Shown one piece after another: positions 6,055 to 15,452 of a DNA stretch of 22,999 bases. Below the pieces are notes generated by a model. That model made no database searches and had not been told where the DNA came from. It saw only the letters and a program-made list of their open reading frames with translations. The stretch is from a virus. The translations under genes and the position numbers were made by a program. The first letter of the stretch is position 1, and every line of letters starts with the position of its first letter. The stretch is taken from IMG/VR virus record IMGVR_UViG_3300036715_000394, positions 1 to 22,999 of that record; one strand, given 5' to 3'.

Positions 6055-8317
6055 CGTCACCACGCTCGGGATCGAAGTCGAATCGTCCGGCGTGCGCAAG
6101 GCCACTGACGACCTCGAAAATATGGCAAAGTCAGGCAAGGCCGCAGAGATGTCTGCGTCTGAGCTTGAGCATGCCATGGCCAGAGCCACCGCAGAAGGGC
6201 ATGTTCTTGGCGAGACGATCACGGAAGGGATCAAGACTGTTTTTGAGTACACAAAGCAGTTTGTCGAGCTTGGGCTGGCTGTTGGCCGATACGCAGACTT
6301 GGCAATTTCCGTTGGCTCGTCAGACCCAGTTGGTCTCGCCACTCTTCGCACCGCCGCCGACATCGCCGGAACGTCCGTCGAATCTGTTGTTGGCAGCATC
6401 AACCGCATGGCGCTGCAACTGAGCCGGGCCGAATTCGGTGGCCAGCAAAACCGCGCCGCTGTGGCTTTGAAATCAATCGGGCTTGAGATTGCGGAGTTCA
6501 GGAAGCTGGACGGCCCGGAGCAGTTCCGAGCCCTTGCTGTCGCACTGAACGGATACGCCGACACTCAGCAAAAGGTTCAGGTCGTGCAGGCAATCACCGG
6601 CCGCGGCGACGCCGACAGGCTGGTGATGCTCAAGGAGCTTGGGAAGGAGACAGAGCACCACTCCCTCTATACGATAGAGCAGATCAAGGCCATCAAGGAG
6701 CAAGAGGACGCGATGCGCAAGTCGCGCTCCGAAATGTTGCAGACCGTCGAGTACATAGCGACCGGAACAATTCCTGCGCTGGAGACGGTCACGAAGGCAG
6801 CGAACGACTTCATCAAGGAAATTGTCGGAGTCGGGTCGGAGGCGAACAAACTTAAAGCGAACAACGCAGTTGAAGATTTCGCCTTTGGCGCGGCAAAAGC
6901 ATTGGCCTTCGCTGTAGATCAGATCGATCTGTTCACGAGAATCTTCATTGCCAGCGGCAAGACAATAGGTGCCTCATTGGCAATGACGAAAGAGTTCTAT
7001 TCTGGCAACTTCAAGGCGTCATGGGACATCGCGAAGGACTGGGAAAAGGACATGACCAACATTGTCAACAGAGGTACTTTTGGCGATGCTGTAGACAAAA
7101 GAATCGAAGAGCTGAAGGCGAAGAGAATAGCCGCCGCGGCGGCAGCAGACGCCGCATGGGGCGGGGAGGGGCATGATCGGTCAAAAAGAGAGATCAACTT
7201 CGGCGGAGATGCCAAGGGATCGAATAAGAAGGAGGAAATCGACAAAGAGCTTGAGGCTCTGAACAAACTGCAAGACGAGGTTCTCAAGCTGAACATGTCG
7301 GCCGAGGACAAGCGTCTATTCGACTTCATCGAGCTGGTAACGAAGGCCGGGAAGCAGGAGTACATCCCTGCCGCGACCGAGGCCATGGTGCAGCTGCGCC
7401 TCGCGGGGGTTGACAAGCTCATCATCTCCATGGGCGAGGCGAACCAGATGATCGGGAAGAACGCCGAGCAGATAAATCTGGAGAAGGCCGCCCTTGCCGG
7501 CGCCACAGAAGAGCAGAAGAAAACGATCGCGTACCTTGGCCAAATGGCAGAGATTCGCAAGATGATCGCGTCCGCAACAGAGGCGTCGCTCACGCCGATG
7601 GAGCAATACCTCGAAGTGCTCAAGAAAACTGATGCAGCAGTGGCCGCTGGGCTTGAAACGTGGGATACGGTTGCGGTCGTTCGATCGCACGCATTCGACG
7701 TGTACGAAAAGTCTCTGCCGAAGGCCAAGAAGGCAATCGATGAAATGGACGAGTTCGCGAAGCAGGCATCGCGGAACATTCAGGATTCTCTCGGCAGCAC
7801 TCTCGAAGACATGATGGGCGGCCACTTCGAGAACATCGGCCAAATGTGGGGGAAGATGATCGAGAAGATGATCGCTCAGGCTCTGGCTGCGCAGCTGAAC
7901 CATGCGCTGTTCGGAGACATGGGCGTCAGTGGAGGAATAGGCGGCTGGATCGGCCAGCTATTCGGCGGCAGTGGCAAGGGCATGGCTGGTGGAGGACTCG
8001 GCGGCGCAGCCGGTGCTGGGAACGATTTCGGCCTAGGCGCCGGCGCTGCGGCAGAGATTCCGCTGGCAACTGGAGGCGCTGCATACGGCGGGAGTTCGTA
8101 TGTTGTCGGCGAAAAGGGGCCGGAACTATTCGTGCCGACAAGTAGCGGCACTGTTGTGCCCAACGGGCAAGGTGGCGCGTCGGTACACATGCCCGTCACC
8201 GTCAACATCGACTCGCGCGCTGACGTTGCGCAAGTCACCCAAAACGTGCAGGCCGCGATTCGCGAGAGTCAGAAGGCCATGCTCAACGAGCTGCGCGCTC
8301 AGGGGTCACTGCGATGA
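6047..8317 (+). CDS. Tail tape measure protein
   Basis: 756 residues from a GTG start overlapping the T frame by eight bases. It is long and largely helical, with charged coiled-coil stretches (EEIDKELEALNKLQDEVLKLN), a glycine-rich segment at about 640-668 and the lambda-type C-terminal signature ending in SYVVGEKGPELFVP and SGTVVPN at about 684-706. That signature is the best single marker of the family. The protein sets tail length as a ruler. At roughly 1.5 angstrom per residue, 756 residues imply a tail near 110 nm; this is a rule-of-thumb inference. The central hydrophobic parts could insert into host membrane at DNA ejection. Codon use looks like that of its neighbours. Confidence 0.9.
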   Translation: MSNVTTLGIEVESSGVRKATDDLENMAKSGKAAEMSASELEHAMARATAEGHVLGETITEGIKTVFEYTKQFVELGLAVGRYADLAISVGSSDPVGLATLRTAADIAGTSVESVVGSINRMALQLSRAEFGGQQNRAAVALKSIGLEIAEFRKLDGPEQFRALAVALNGYADTQQKVQVVQAITGRGDADRLVMLKELGKETEHHSLYTIEQIKAIKEQEDAMRKSRSEMLQTVEYIATGTIPALETVTKAANDFIKEIVGVGSEANKLKANNAVEDFAFGAAKALAFAVDQIDLFTRIFIASGKTIGASLAMTKEFYSGNFKASWDIAKDWEKDMTNIVNRGTFGDAVDKRIEELKAKRIAAAAAADAAWGGEGHDRSKREINFGGDAKGSNKKEEIDKELEALNKLQDEVLKLNMSAEDKRLFDFIELVTKAGKQEYIPAATEAMVQLRLAGVDKLIISMGEANQMIGKNAEQINLEKAALAGATEEQKKTIAYLGQMAEIRKMIASATEASLTPMEQYLEVLKKTDAAVAAGLETWDTVAVVRSHAFDVYEKSLPKAKKAIDEMDEFAKQASRNIQDSLGSTLEDMMGGHFENIGQMWGKMIEKMIAQALAAQLNHALFGDMGVSGGIGGWIGQLFGGSGKGMAGGGLGGAAGAGNDFGLGAGAAAEIPLATGGAAYGGSSYVVGEKGPELFVPTSSGTVVPNGQGGASVHMPVTVNIDSRADVAQVTQNVQAAIRESQKAMLNELRAQGSLR

Positions 8318-8937
8318 GCATCATTGCCATGCCTGCCACGCTCGTGATCGGGGACTTCTCGATTGGGCAGCGCCGTTTCGACATGACCGAAATGAGCGGC
8401 GAGACTGGCAACACCAAAGCTCGACTCAAGGGGCCGCCGCGCTGGCAGCTCTCGATGGCCGCGCCGAGCAATGGCCTACAGCTCGCGAATGCCTCGATCT
8501 GGGAGGCCCTGCTGCTGCAACTCCGTGGCGGAGTGAACCACATGTCGGCGTGGGACATCGCGCGGCCGCTGCCTCGCGGGTCGTGCCGTGGCACCATGAC
8601 GCTGAACGGCGCCCACTCGGCCGGCGCCGTATCGCTGAGCATCTCCGTTACCGGGCAGACCGGACTGACCCTGCTGATGGGCGACTGGCTGCAAGTCGGA
8701 ACCGGCCTCACTGGGCAGCTGTTCAAGGTGATGGCCGACGCTACCGCGGGAGCCTCGACAATCGTCGTCACCGTCGAGCCGCCGATGCGCATCGGGATGT
8801 CCGACGCCACTGCTGTGAATTACACCAACGCGCTGTGCCACTACAAGATGGTGTCGCCGACGGCGCAGTGGAGCGTGAACCCCGGGTTCAACACGATCAG
8901 GGGCTTTGCCGCTGACTTCATTGAGCAGTGGGCCTGA
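8314..8937 (+). CDS. Distal-tail-like minor tail protein
   Basis: 207 residues, ATGA-coupled to the tape measure. The segments PPRWQLSMAAPSNGLQLANA, WEALLLQLRGGVNHMSAWD and a beta module at about 103-160 (GAVSLSISVTG ... LLMGDWLQVGTG ... STIVVTVEPP) match a protein I know from tail-tip operons of betaproteobacterial siphoviruses, always directly after the tape measure. The position corresponds to lambda gpM or Dit proteins, which start the tail tip and connect the tube to the hub. The specific Dit assignment is inference from position and beta-rich content. Confidence 0.65.
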   Translation: MSIIAMPATLVIGDFSIGQRRFDMTEMSGETGNTKARLKGPPRWQLSMAAPSNGLQLANASIWEALLLQLRGGVNHMSAWDIARPLPRGSCRGTMTLNGAHSAGAVSLSISVTGQTGLTLLMGDWLQVGTGLTGQLFKVMADATAGASTIVVTVEPPMRIGMSDATAVNYTNALCHYKMVSPTAQWSVNPGFNTIRGFAADFIEQWA

Positions 8938-8940
8938 TCT

Positions 8941-9546
8941 ATGCTGACCCTCGACTCAGGATCGAACACCCAGATCGCCAGTGACGCGCGAGGCATCCCC
9001 CTGCTCATCGAGCTGGACTTCACGACTGGCACGCTCTACTACACGACATGGGGTGACAACATCACGACGGCGGGCCACACGTACATCGGGATCGGCGACC
9101 TCGTGGGCATTCAGGGCCTGAGCGAGAGCGACGACTTCGCGGCGAGGTCGTTGACCTTCGTCCTCTCTGGCGCGAACAGCGCGATCATCGCCGCCGCCAC
9201 GGGTGCATCGAACACCTACCGACGCAAGCGAGCCCGCATCTACGCAATCGTCACGAACGGCACGTATCAGGCCGCAGGGGCGCGCGTACAGCGGTGGGAG
9301 GGGTACATGGATCAGGTGAGCATCGAGCGCTCTGACCCGGCTACCGTGACCGATGACATGGGCTCAGCGAAGGTGATGCTGAAATGCACGCGCGCCGGAG
9401 TCCCGATGTCGCGTCGAAGTGTCGGGCTTCGGTCAACACACCAGCAGCAGATCAGCGTCTACCCGACCGACCGAGGTCTGGAGTATCAGCAGGGCCTCGT
9501 CGAAGTTCCTGTGATGTGGCTGTCGAAGAGGTTTCAGCAGATATGA
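8941..9546 (+). CDS. Tail-tip hub-like minor tail protein
   Basis: 201 residues, starting three bases after the previous stop. Features include LLIELDFTTGTLYYTTWGDNI, TYIGIGDLVGIQGLSESDDFAARSLTF, RRKRARIYAIV and a C-terminal GLRSTHQQQ ... YPTDRGLEYQQGL...MWLSKRFQQI. This is a tail-tip protein type that occupies the lambda gpL position, probably part of the baseplate hub on which the J protein is mounted. Lambda gpL carries an iron-sulfur cluster in its C-terminal part; here only one Cys (LKCTRAG) is seen, so that feature is probably lacking. It is coupled to the next gene by ATGA. Confidence 0.62.
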   Translation: MLTLDSGSNTQIASDARGIPLLIELDFTTGTLYYTTWGDNITTAGHTYIGIGDLVGIQGLSESDDFAARSLTFVLSGANSAIIAAATGASNTYRRKRARIYAIVTNGTYQAAGARVQRWEGYMDQVSIERSDPATVTDDMGSAKVMLKCTRAGVPMSRRSVGLRSTHQQQISVYPTDRGLEYQQGLVEVPVMWLSKRFQQI

Positions 9547-9947
9547 ATAAGGCCGCACTTTTGGAAGAGTACGTCGCGCAATGGCGCGAGCGGGCATTCG
9601 ACTGGACGACTTCGACATGCATCGACTTCGCGAATGGTTGGCTGAAGGAGGTGGAGTCGATCGACACGCTTGCCCGCCTGCCGAAGTGGGAGGGTCGCAC
9701 TGGGGCTATCCGTGCAATTGCCGAGTACAAGACGCTCGACAGGGCGATCACCACGGAGCTTCGCCGAGACCCGATTGACCCTCGCATGGCGCAGCTTGGT
9801 GATCTGGTCATGTACCCAGAAAGCGGCATTGGATTCATTGGAATTTGCAACGGAATGAAGGCCTTCATGCTTCACAAGACTGTAGGCATCGGCACGCTCT
9901 CGATGGAAGACGCCGTGTGGGCATGGCGCACTGGAGCCCGGCCATGA
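9543..9947 (+). CDS. DUF6950-like tail-tip protein (NlpC/P60-like position)
   Basis: 134 residues. I chose the ATG at 9543, which overlaps the previous stop, over upstream in-frame starts lying inside the hub gene. The N-terminal W-x-x-x-x-FDWTTSTCIDFANGWL places Cys26 in the context expected of an NlpC/P60-type fold, and the end (QLGDLVMYPESGIGFIGICNG ... LSMEDAVWAWRTG) matches the DUF6950 family found in tail-tip operons at the lambda gpK position. Such proteins may open peptidoglycan during DNA entry, but DUF6950 members can lack an obvious catalytic triad; here no His in the usual GHVG-type motif is visible (the segment reads GFIGICNG), so the enzyme may be inactive. Confidence 0.65.
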   Translation: MNKAALLEEYVAQWRERAFDWTTSTCIDFANGWLKEVESIDTLARLPKWEGRTGAIRAIAEYKTLDRAITTELRRDPIDPRMAQLGDLVMYPESGIGFIGICNGMKAFMLHKTVGIGTLSMEDAVWAWRTGARP

Positions 9948-12900
9948 AGCGCTTCGTAAAGCTCTCGATTGCGCTGGGGCTGTCGGCCGCCGTTTTCCCA
10001 GCTAATGCAACAGGCATTGAAGAGGCTATCGCGGCTTGGCTCGCGGCCGCTGCCGCGTCCGGTATCAATTGGTACTACGTGGCCTTCGTGGTCATCTCCA
10101 GCGTCGTGTCGTCGTCTGACGCGCGCCGGAAAATGACCCACCAGTCCGAAGATGCGCGCAACAACTTCAACGCATCGCTGCAAGACCGATCGGCGACGAT
10201 GCTGCGGGCGCTTCCTCCGGTTCGCACCGTCTATGGCCGATGCATTGGTGGCGGAGACGTGCGCGCGATCTTCTCCAGCGACAAGAATGGCTCGCGCCCA
10301 GACGGCTCCGGCTACGTCAAGGCCGATGGATACAAGCATCTCGTCATCACGTTCGCAGACCACCAGTGTCAAGCATTGAACGAGGTCTACATTGGCGGCG
10401 TTCCGATTGGGCTCGCCAACGTGGACGCGAATGGGTGGGTGCAGGGCGGAGTCTTCGCCAACTCGATCCCGAATGGGCAGGTGCTGACACAGCTCATCAA
10501 CACAGGCAGTTCGTACACGGCGCCAAGTCCTGTGACAGTAATCTCGGCTCAGTACGGAAGTGGCGCTGGCCTAGATGCCGAAATGGTCGATGGAAGCTAC
10601 ACGATTACCGGCACTGGTGGCGTCACGATCAACAACACCAGCGGGGCTCCGCTCTATGTCGCGTACACGATCAAGTTCGGCGAACCGTGGGTTCGCGTGA
10701 CCTATGTTCTCGGAACGAACTCGCAGAGCGCAGACGCAAATCTGGTGTCGTATTCTGGTGGCCTGTGGACATCGAATCATCGGCTCCTTGGGCACGCCAC
10801 AGCGTTCATCACGCTCGATCTTGAGCAAGCGCAATTCCAAGGTGGCCCGCCCGCCATCACCTTCGACGTGAGCGGGAAGCTCTGCTATGACCCGCGCACA
10901 ACGCTGACGGTCTACACGCGCAACCCGGCGCTGCATGCTCGCGACTTCCTGCTCGGGGCTCATGGCTATGACCTGACCTCGGCAGACATCGACGACACGT
11001 ACCTGATCGCTGCGGCGAACGCATGCGATGCGCAGCTCACCTTCTGCGACCTCACAACTGGCGGCCTAATCACGGCGTTCAACACAGACGGGAATCTTGA
11101 GGGCTGGACAGTCTCTGGGGCGACTGCATCAGTCGCGACTGGTGTGCTGACACTCAACTCGACCGGCATCGACCCGAATCTGCGCAAGGGCAGCTTGTCG
11201 TTCCCGGGGAGGTCGGGAACGGGGGCTTCCTCCTACACATCGAATGCCGCAGGCTACGCGATTGGCGCGACCTCGATCGCGCTTATCAGCGGCTCTGGCA
11301 CCGTCCTCGCTGGCGACAAAGTGACGTTCTCGTCTGACCCGAATATCTACACGGTCACGGTCGGAATCGCGGCTCCGGGAACTATTACGATCGCCTCTCC
11401 GGGGCTCATCAAGGCATTGCCCGCATCAGCACAGCCAATGCAGGTTGTCGCGGCCGACAACACGGCAGTGCGTGCGCGCATCAAGCGCGTCGCGGGGAGC
11501 GGATGGGAGGGCACCTGCTACTACACCACCGGAGGCCATGTTGAGTCTGCCTCATTCCTGAAGACCATCGTGCAGCCCACATACGACCCTGTGACCGGCT
11601 ATGCAGAGGCGCTGTTCGACATGAGCGCGCTCACAGTTGGCGGAACGGACTGGACAACGAACACGATCACCGGGATCAGAATCGACCTCGGAACCACAGC
11701 GAGCGACCAATTCCTGATCGACTGGGTTGTCGTCGGCCCGATGACTGCCGCAACGTATGTGTGCGATGGCCAGTGCACGACCGACGACGACAAAGAGCAA
11801 ACCCTGCGAGAGATTCTCGGAACGATGGCCGGGAGCGCTACCTATGGCGCGAAGTGGATGGTCAGCGCAGGCGTATGGACGGCATCGGTCATGGACTTGA
11901 GCGATGATGATTTGCATGGGCAAATCTCCATGCCGCAGTCTGACGAGTCGCTGGAGGCAATCTACAACGGAATCCGCGGAACGCTGATTCTCGACAATGC
12001 TTCGCAGCCATCAGAGTTCGATCCGTTCTCTGTTCCGTCTCTCGTCACAGACGATGGGCAAGCGTTGTGGGAAAACCTGACCTTCCCGTTCACAAACAAC
12101 AAGACGCGAGCGAAGAACCTATGCGCGATTCGCGTCCAGCTGAATCGCAATGGGACGATCATCAGCTACCCGGCAAAGCTGCGCGCATGGCCGCTGCAAG
12201 TCGGCGACCGCGTGCGCGTCACGTCGTCAGAGTACGGCTACTCGCTCAAGTATTTCCGAATCACTGACTGGCAGTTCGACATCAACTCGGCGGTAGTGCT
12301 GACGATGCGAGAGGACTACCAGATCACCTACGATCCGCCGACGGCAGCGAGCTTTGACCCGAAGACTGACCCGGGCCTTCCTAGCCCATTCGTGATCGGG
12401 AAGCTGCTGACTCCTGCCGCCAGCAGCGGCTACTCCGACCAGTTGACTCGATCGACCACCCTGCGCGCGCGTGTTGTTTGGTCGGTATCGACAGATGCCT
12501 ACATGGTCAACGGAAAGGTGATCGTCAAGTGGCGTCGACTGCGCGTAGATCAGGACGGAATCTTCAACGTCGTCGAGGTGCCAGGCACAGACAATCAGGC
12601 CTACATCGGCCCCTTCGCTCCGGGCGACATGCTCATCATCGGGATCGCCGCGAGAAACGAGCTTGGGCAAACCGGCCCATGGAATTGGTTTAACCACAAG
12701 TCGGAGACGCTCCAGCTGACTCCGCTCGACTCGACCAATATGGTCAACAAGCCGACGTTCGACACACCCGCCAATGTGGGGTCATGGTCGTACCCCGCCC
12801 AGACAGCAACATCTGGCGGGACTGCATGGGCGTACTGCCTGTCCGTGTCTGGCGCGCAGAGTGTCATTGAGCAGGGGAACTGGTCGCCGGTCACCGCTGG

Positions 12901-14803
12901 CGAGAAGCTGTTTGTGTGCTCTGACATCAACGCGAACATAGCGGGGTTCAGTTGCTATTTCGGGTACGACTGGCAGCTCGGAGACGGCTCTGTTGGCGGG
13001 AGCGTCTACACCTACTATGGCGCAACGAATGGGACTATTGGTTGGCAACACATCGAAGAGTGGACGACAGTGCCAGCCAACGCAGTCGGAATCCGGCCGA
13101 AGCTGCTGAACAATGGCGGCTCCGGGTGGGGCGTGCTTTTCGCAACGAACCTATACATCGGCCGCACAGTTCGCGGCGCGACCGCAGGCACAACCGACAC
13201 ATCACTCGTTGCCTCGTCCGGAATTCGACTTGTCGGGAATGAGGCCACGAAGACTTCTGGCTCGGCGGGCTGGGGTGAGCAGGTATACAGCAAAGAGTCA
13301 TACGTCGGCGGAGCGTTCGCAAAAATGACTCCCGTCAGCGGATCGACCGACATCATGTTTGGTCTGAACTCAGACCCGCTACTTGACGCGGACTATACGT
13401 CGCTCGATTACGCAATCCAATTCGGCGGAGCTGGTGGTGTTTACATCTACAACAATGGCTCATATGCGCCCGGATTGTCCGGGTCGATTGCAACATGGGC
13501 CGCTCTCACAACTTACCAGATCGTCTACGACGGTCAGTTTGTGCGCTATCTAGCCGATGGCGCTGAGCTTTATAAGCAGGCCGCCCCTCCGGGGCTTCGG
13601 TTGTACTTTGACTCTTCGTTCTACACGAGCGGGGCCAAGGCATCAGGAATCTCCTTCGGGCCATACCAGAACAGCTTCAACAGCCGTGCCGGCAACCTGA
13701 TCGACGCGAGCTGGTGGGCGCCCGGAGTTACGCCCACCTCGAAGTGGTCGACGAACCAGGGGTCTGGCTCCGACTCCTTTGTCATCACGACACTTCCTGA
13801 TGGTTCATCCGGCGTGGTTTGGCGCGCTGTGTCCGACAACACAAGCGGCCTTGGCGGAGGCTGGAATCCATCTTCCGACGTGACGAACAATTTCCCTGTA
13901 GACAAGAGCAAGCCGTACATGCTCGTCTCTTTCGTCAAAGGGGTCAGCGGCGGAAACGGAACGGCAGTCACGCGCCAAGGCTACCTAGGGGTGAAGCCCA
14001 ACACTGTCTGCACGATCAACACAACAACGCCAGACGGGAATCCGTATGTCGCCACCGCTCCGCCTACAAACGGCAAGTGGTACATGCACGTCGGTTGGGT
14101 GTATCCATACGGCACGACAGGACACGGGGCAGGCAAGGCTGGCGTCTACGACTGTACGACTGGCGCGCTGGTGGCTGCGGGGACTTGCTACAGCTGGGCC
14201 AATGTGTCTGCTTCGAGCGTTCGATGCTTCCAATACTACGCAAACAACGGTGCGCAGATGGACTTCGCGTGGCCTCAAGTCTGGGTCTGCGATGGCAGCG
14301 AGCCGAGCCTTGATGATCTGCTGTCGATGGTGGTTCCGACTTCGCGGATTGCGGATGGGGCGATCACAACTCCTAAGATCATCGACAACGCAGCAACCGA
14401 TGTTGTGTACGCAACTTCTGCAAGCGGCAGCTGCACAGACACGACAGGTGCGACTGCATTCGTGGATGCATGCACGTCTACTTGGACAAACACTGACTCG
14501 GTAACAAGATCGGTTCAGCTTGAATACAGCGTTTGGTGCACGAAGACACAAGCTGGCGGAGGCGTTGGCTATGCGTACATGTTCGCAAAGTGGAACAACA
14601 GCGGAGTGGCAAACTGGCAAGAGACCAGCGATCTGGAGCAGGGACTGAACGAAGTTCATTTCGTAGCGCTCTTGAGTGCCAACGTCCCTGCTGGCGAGAC
14701 GATCACGGTTAAGTTGCGCGTCGTTGCTCTGAGGGGGTCAGGCACATCGACAACCAACACCTACAGAGAGGCAACCCTTCGGGTGACTGCCATCAAAAAA
14801 TGA
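9944..14803 (+). CDS. Tail tip attachment / receptor-binding protein, J-type
   Basis: 1619 residues from the ATG coupled to the previous stop. Residues 1-22 look like a signal peptide (MKRFVKLSIALGLSAAVFPA, Ala-Asn-Ala end), followed by a second hydrophobic stretch (WYYVAFVVISSVVSS). The J core begins near residue 90 (PPVRTVYGR, then YKHLVITFADHQCQALNEVYIGG), continues with DPRTTLTVYTRNPALHARDFLL and IDDTYLIAAANACD at about 350, is interrupted by an inserted beta-rich region (378-600), and resumes at CDGQCTTDDDKEQTLREILGTMAG through to about 796 (phage-tail_3 type). A fibronectin-like part (about 812-935), several ConA- or carbohydrate-binding-like beta modules (940-1455), a hinge with IADGAITTPKIIDNAATD (about 1465-1485) and a 130-residue terminal domain follow. 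It should form the trimeric tip that recognises the host surface. Confidence 0.85.
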   Translation: MKRFVKLSIALGLSAAVFPANATGIEEAIAAWLAAAAASGINWYYVAFVVISSVVSSSDARRKMTHQSEDARNNFNASLQDRSATMLRALPPVRTVYGRCIGGGDVRAIFSSDKNGSRPDGSGYVKADGYKHLVITFADHQCQALNEVYIGGVPIGLANVDANGWVQGGVFANSIPNGQVLTQLINTGSSYTAPSPVTVISAQYGSGAGLDAEMVDGSYTITGTGGVTINNTSGAPLYVAYTIKFGEPWVRVTYVLGTNSQSADANLVSYSGGLWTSNHRLLGHATAFITLDLEQAQFQGGPPAITFDVSGKLCYDPRTTLTVYTRNPALHARDFLLGAHGYDLTSADIDDTYLIAAANACDAQLTFCDLTTGGLITAFNTDGNLEGWTVSGATASVATGVLTLNSTGIDPNLRKGSLSFPGRSGTGASSYTSNAAGYAIGATSIALISGSGTVLAGDKVTFSSDPNIYTVTVGIAAPGTITIASPGLIKALPASAQPMQVVAADNTAVRARIKRVAGSGWEGTCYYTTGGHVESASFLKTIVQPTYDPVTGYAEALFDMSALTVGGTDWTTNTITGIRIDLGTTASDQFLIDWVVVGPMTAATYVCDGQCTTDDDKEQTLREILGTMAGSATYGAKWMVSAGVWTASVMDLSDDDLHGQISMPQSDESLEAIYNGIRGTLILDNASQPSEFDPFSVPSLVTDDGQALWENLTFPFTNNKTRAKNLCAIRVQLNRNGTIISYPAKLRAWPLQVGDRVRVTSSEYGYSLKYFRITDWQFDINSAVVLTMREDYQITYDPPTAASFDPKTDPGLPSPFVIGKLLTPAASSGYSDQLTRSTTLRARVVWSVSTDAYMVNGKVIVKWRRLRVDQDGIFNVVEVPGTDNQAYIGPFAPGDMLIIGIAARNELGQTGPWNWFNHKSETLQLTPLDSTNMVNKPTFDTPANVGSWSYPAQTATSGGTAWAYCLSVSGAQSVIEQGNWSPVTAGEKLFVCSDINANIAGFSCYFGYDWQLGDGSVGGSVYTYYGATNGTIGWQHIEEWTTVPANAVGIRPKLLNNGGSGWGVLFATNLYIGRTVRGATAGTTDTSLVASSGIRLVGNEATKTSGSAGWGEQVYSKESYVGGAFAKMTPVSGSTDIMFGLNSDPLLDADYTSLDYAIQFGGAGGVYIYNNGSYAPGLSGSIATWAALTTYQIVYDGQFVRYLADGAELYKQAAPPGLRLYFDSSFYTSGAKASGISFGPYQNSFNSRAGNLIDASWWAPGVTPTSKWSTNQGSGSDSFVITTLPDGSSGVVWRAVSDNTSGLGGGWNPSSDVTNNFPVDKSKPYMLVSFVKGVSGGNGTAVTRQGYLGVKPNTVCTINTTTPDGNPYVATAPPTNGKWYMHVGWVYPYGTTGHGAGKAGVYDCTTGALVAAGTCYSWANVSASSVRCFQYYANNGAQMDFAWPQVWVCDGSEPSLDDLLSMVVPTSRIADGAITTPKIIDNAATDVVYATSASGSCTDTTGATAFVDACTSTWTNTDSVTRSVQLEYSVWCTKTQAGGGVGYAYMFAKWNNSGVANWQETSDLEQGLNEVHFVALLSANVPAGETITVKLRVVALRGSGTSTTNTYREATLRVTAIKK

Positions 14804-15450
14804 AGACACACTCACTCTACGATGCAGAAACAGGTTTGTTTTTTGGGAAAACAATCAGTTGCACCGACAATCTGCTCGGAATAAACACGCCTGCTGGATC
14901 CGTCCCTGCGGAGGGGCTCCACGACCACCTGAGCAAGCGCGTCGATCTGGAGGCCACAGCCGCTGCGCAAGCGCTGCTCGATGCAGAGCAACATGTCTAC
15001 GTCCCTGTCCCGCAGCAAGATGGCATGCCGCCGATGCTGTCGCAGGCGATCTCGACTGCGCGCAAGATCGCCGACCCGGTGATCGTTGACTATCAGCCCC
15101 CAAGCCCCGGCGACGACAAGTGGCTGACGTGGGCATGGAACGACACGACGAAGCGATGGGTTTCGACGAGAACCGAGGCGTCGATCGCGCGCGAGGCTCG
15201 GGCAGCCCGCGACGCGCTGTTGGCAACAACGGATTGGACGGTCATCAGGGCCATCGAGTTGTCTCAGGCCACCCATGCCCCAGTTTCGGAGAACGCGGCC
15301 TCCGTGGGCCTGCCTGACGCGCCAGCGGCCGCCCCTGAGGTCACGGCGGCATTCGACTGGCCGGCCTACCGTCAGGCCCTGCGCGACATTCCCACGCAAC
15401 CCGGGTTCCCGACGACAATCTCGTGGCCCGATCTGCCCCCGGAGGCTTGA
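14800..15450 (+). CDS. Tail fibre assembly chaperone-like protein
   Basis: 216 residues, ATGA-coupled to the J gene. The C-terminal third has REARAARDALLATTDWTVIRA and WPAYRQALRDIPTQPGFPTT followed by WPDLPPE, the signature of phage tail assembly chaperone proteins (Phage_tail_APC type) that follow fibre or receptor-binding genes. The N-terminal part (YDAETGLFFGKTI ... LLGINTPAGSVPAEG) resembles the start of such proteins that repeat a structural stretch of the host-recognition gene product. It likely assists folding or trimerisation of the J C-terminus. The role is family knowledge; the partner is inferred from adjacency. Confidence 0.75.
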   Translation: MKTHSLYDAETGLFFGKTISCTDNLLGINTPAGSVPAEGLHDHLSKRVDLEATAAAQALLDAEQHVYVPVPQQDGMPPMLSQAISTARKIADPVIVDYQPPSPGDDKWLTWAWNDTTKRWVSTRTEASIAREARAARDALLATTDWTVIRAIELSQATHAPVSENAASVGLPDAPAAAPEVTAAFDWPAYRQALRDIPTQPGFPTTISWPDLPPEA

Positions 15451-15452
15451 AA

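Noticed and set aside
14790-14803. Possible -1 slip at AAA AAA TGA fusing J to the fibre chaperone
   Set aside because: The heptamer is C AAA AAA, not X-XXY-YYZ, and ordinary ATGA coupling explains the junction.
9944-14803. Diversity-generating retroelement acting on the J gene
   Set aside because: No reverse transcriptase or template repeat is visible, and the J terminus lacks a recognisable variable-repeat pattern.
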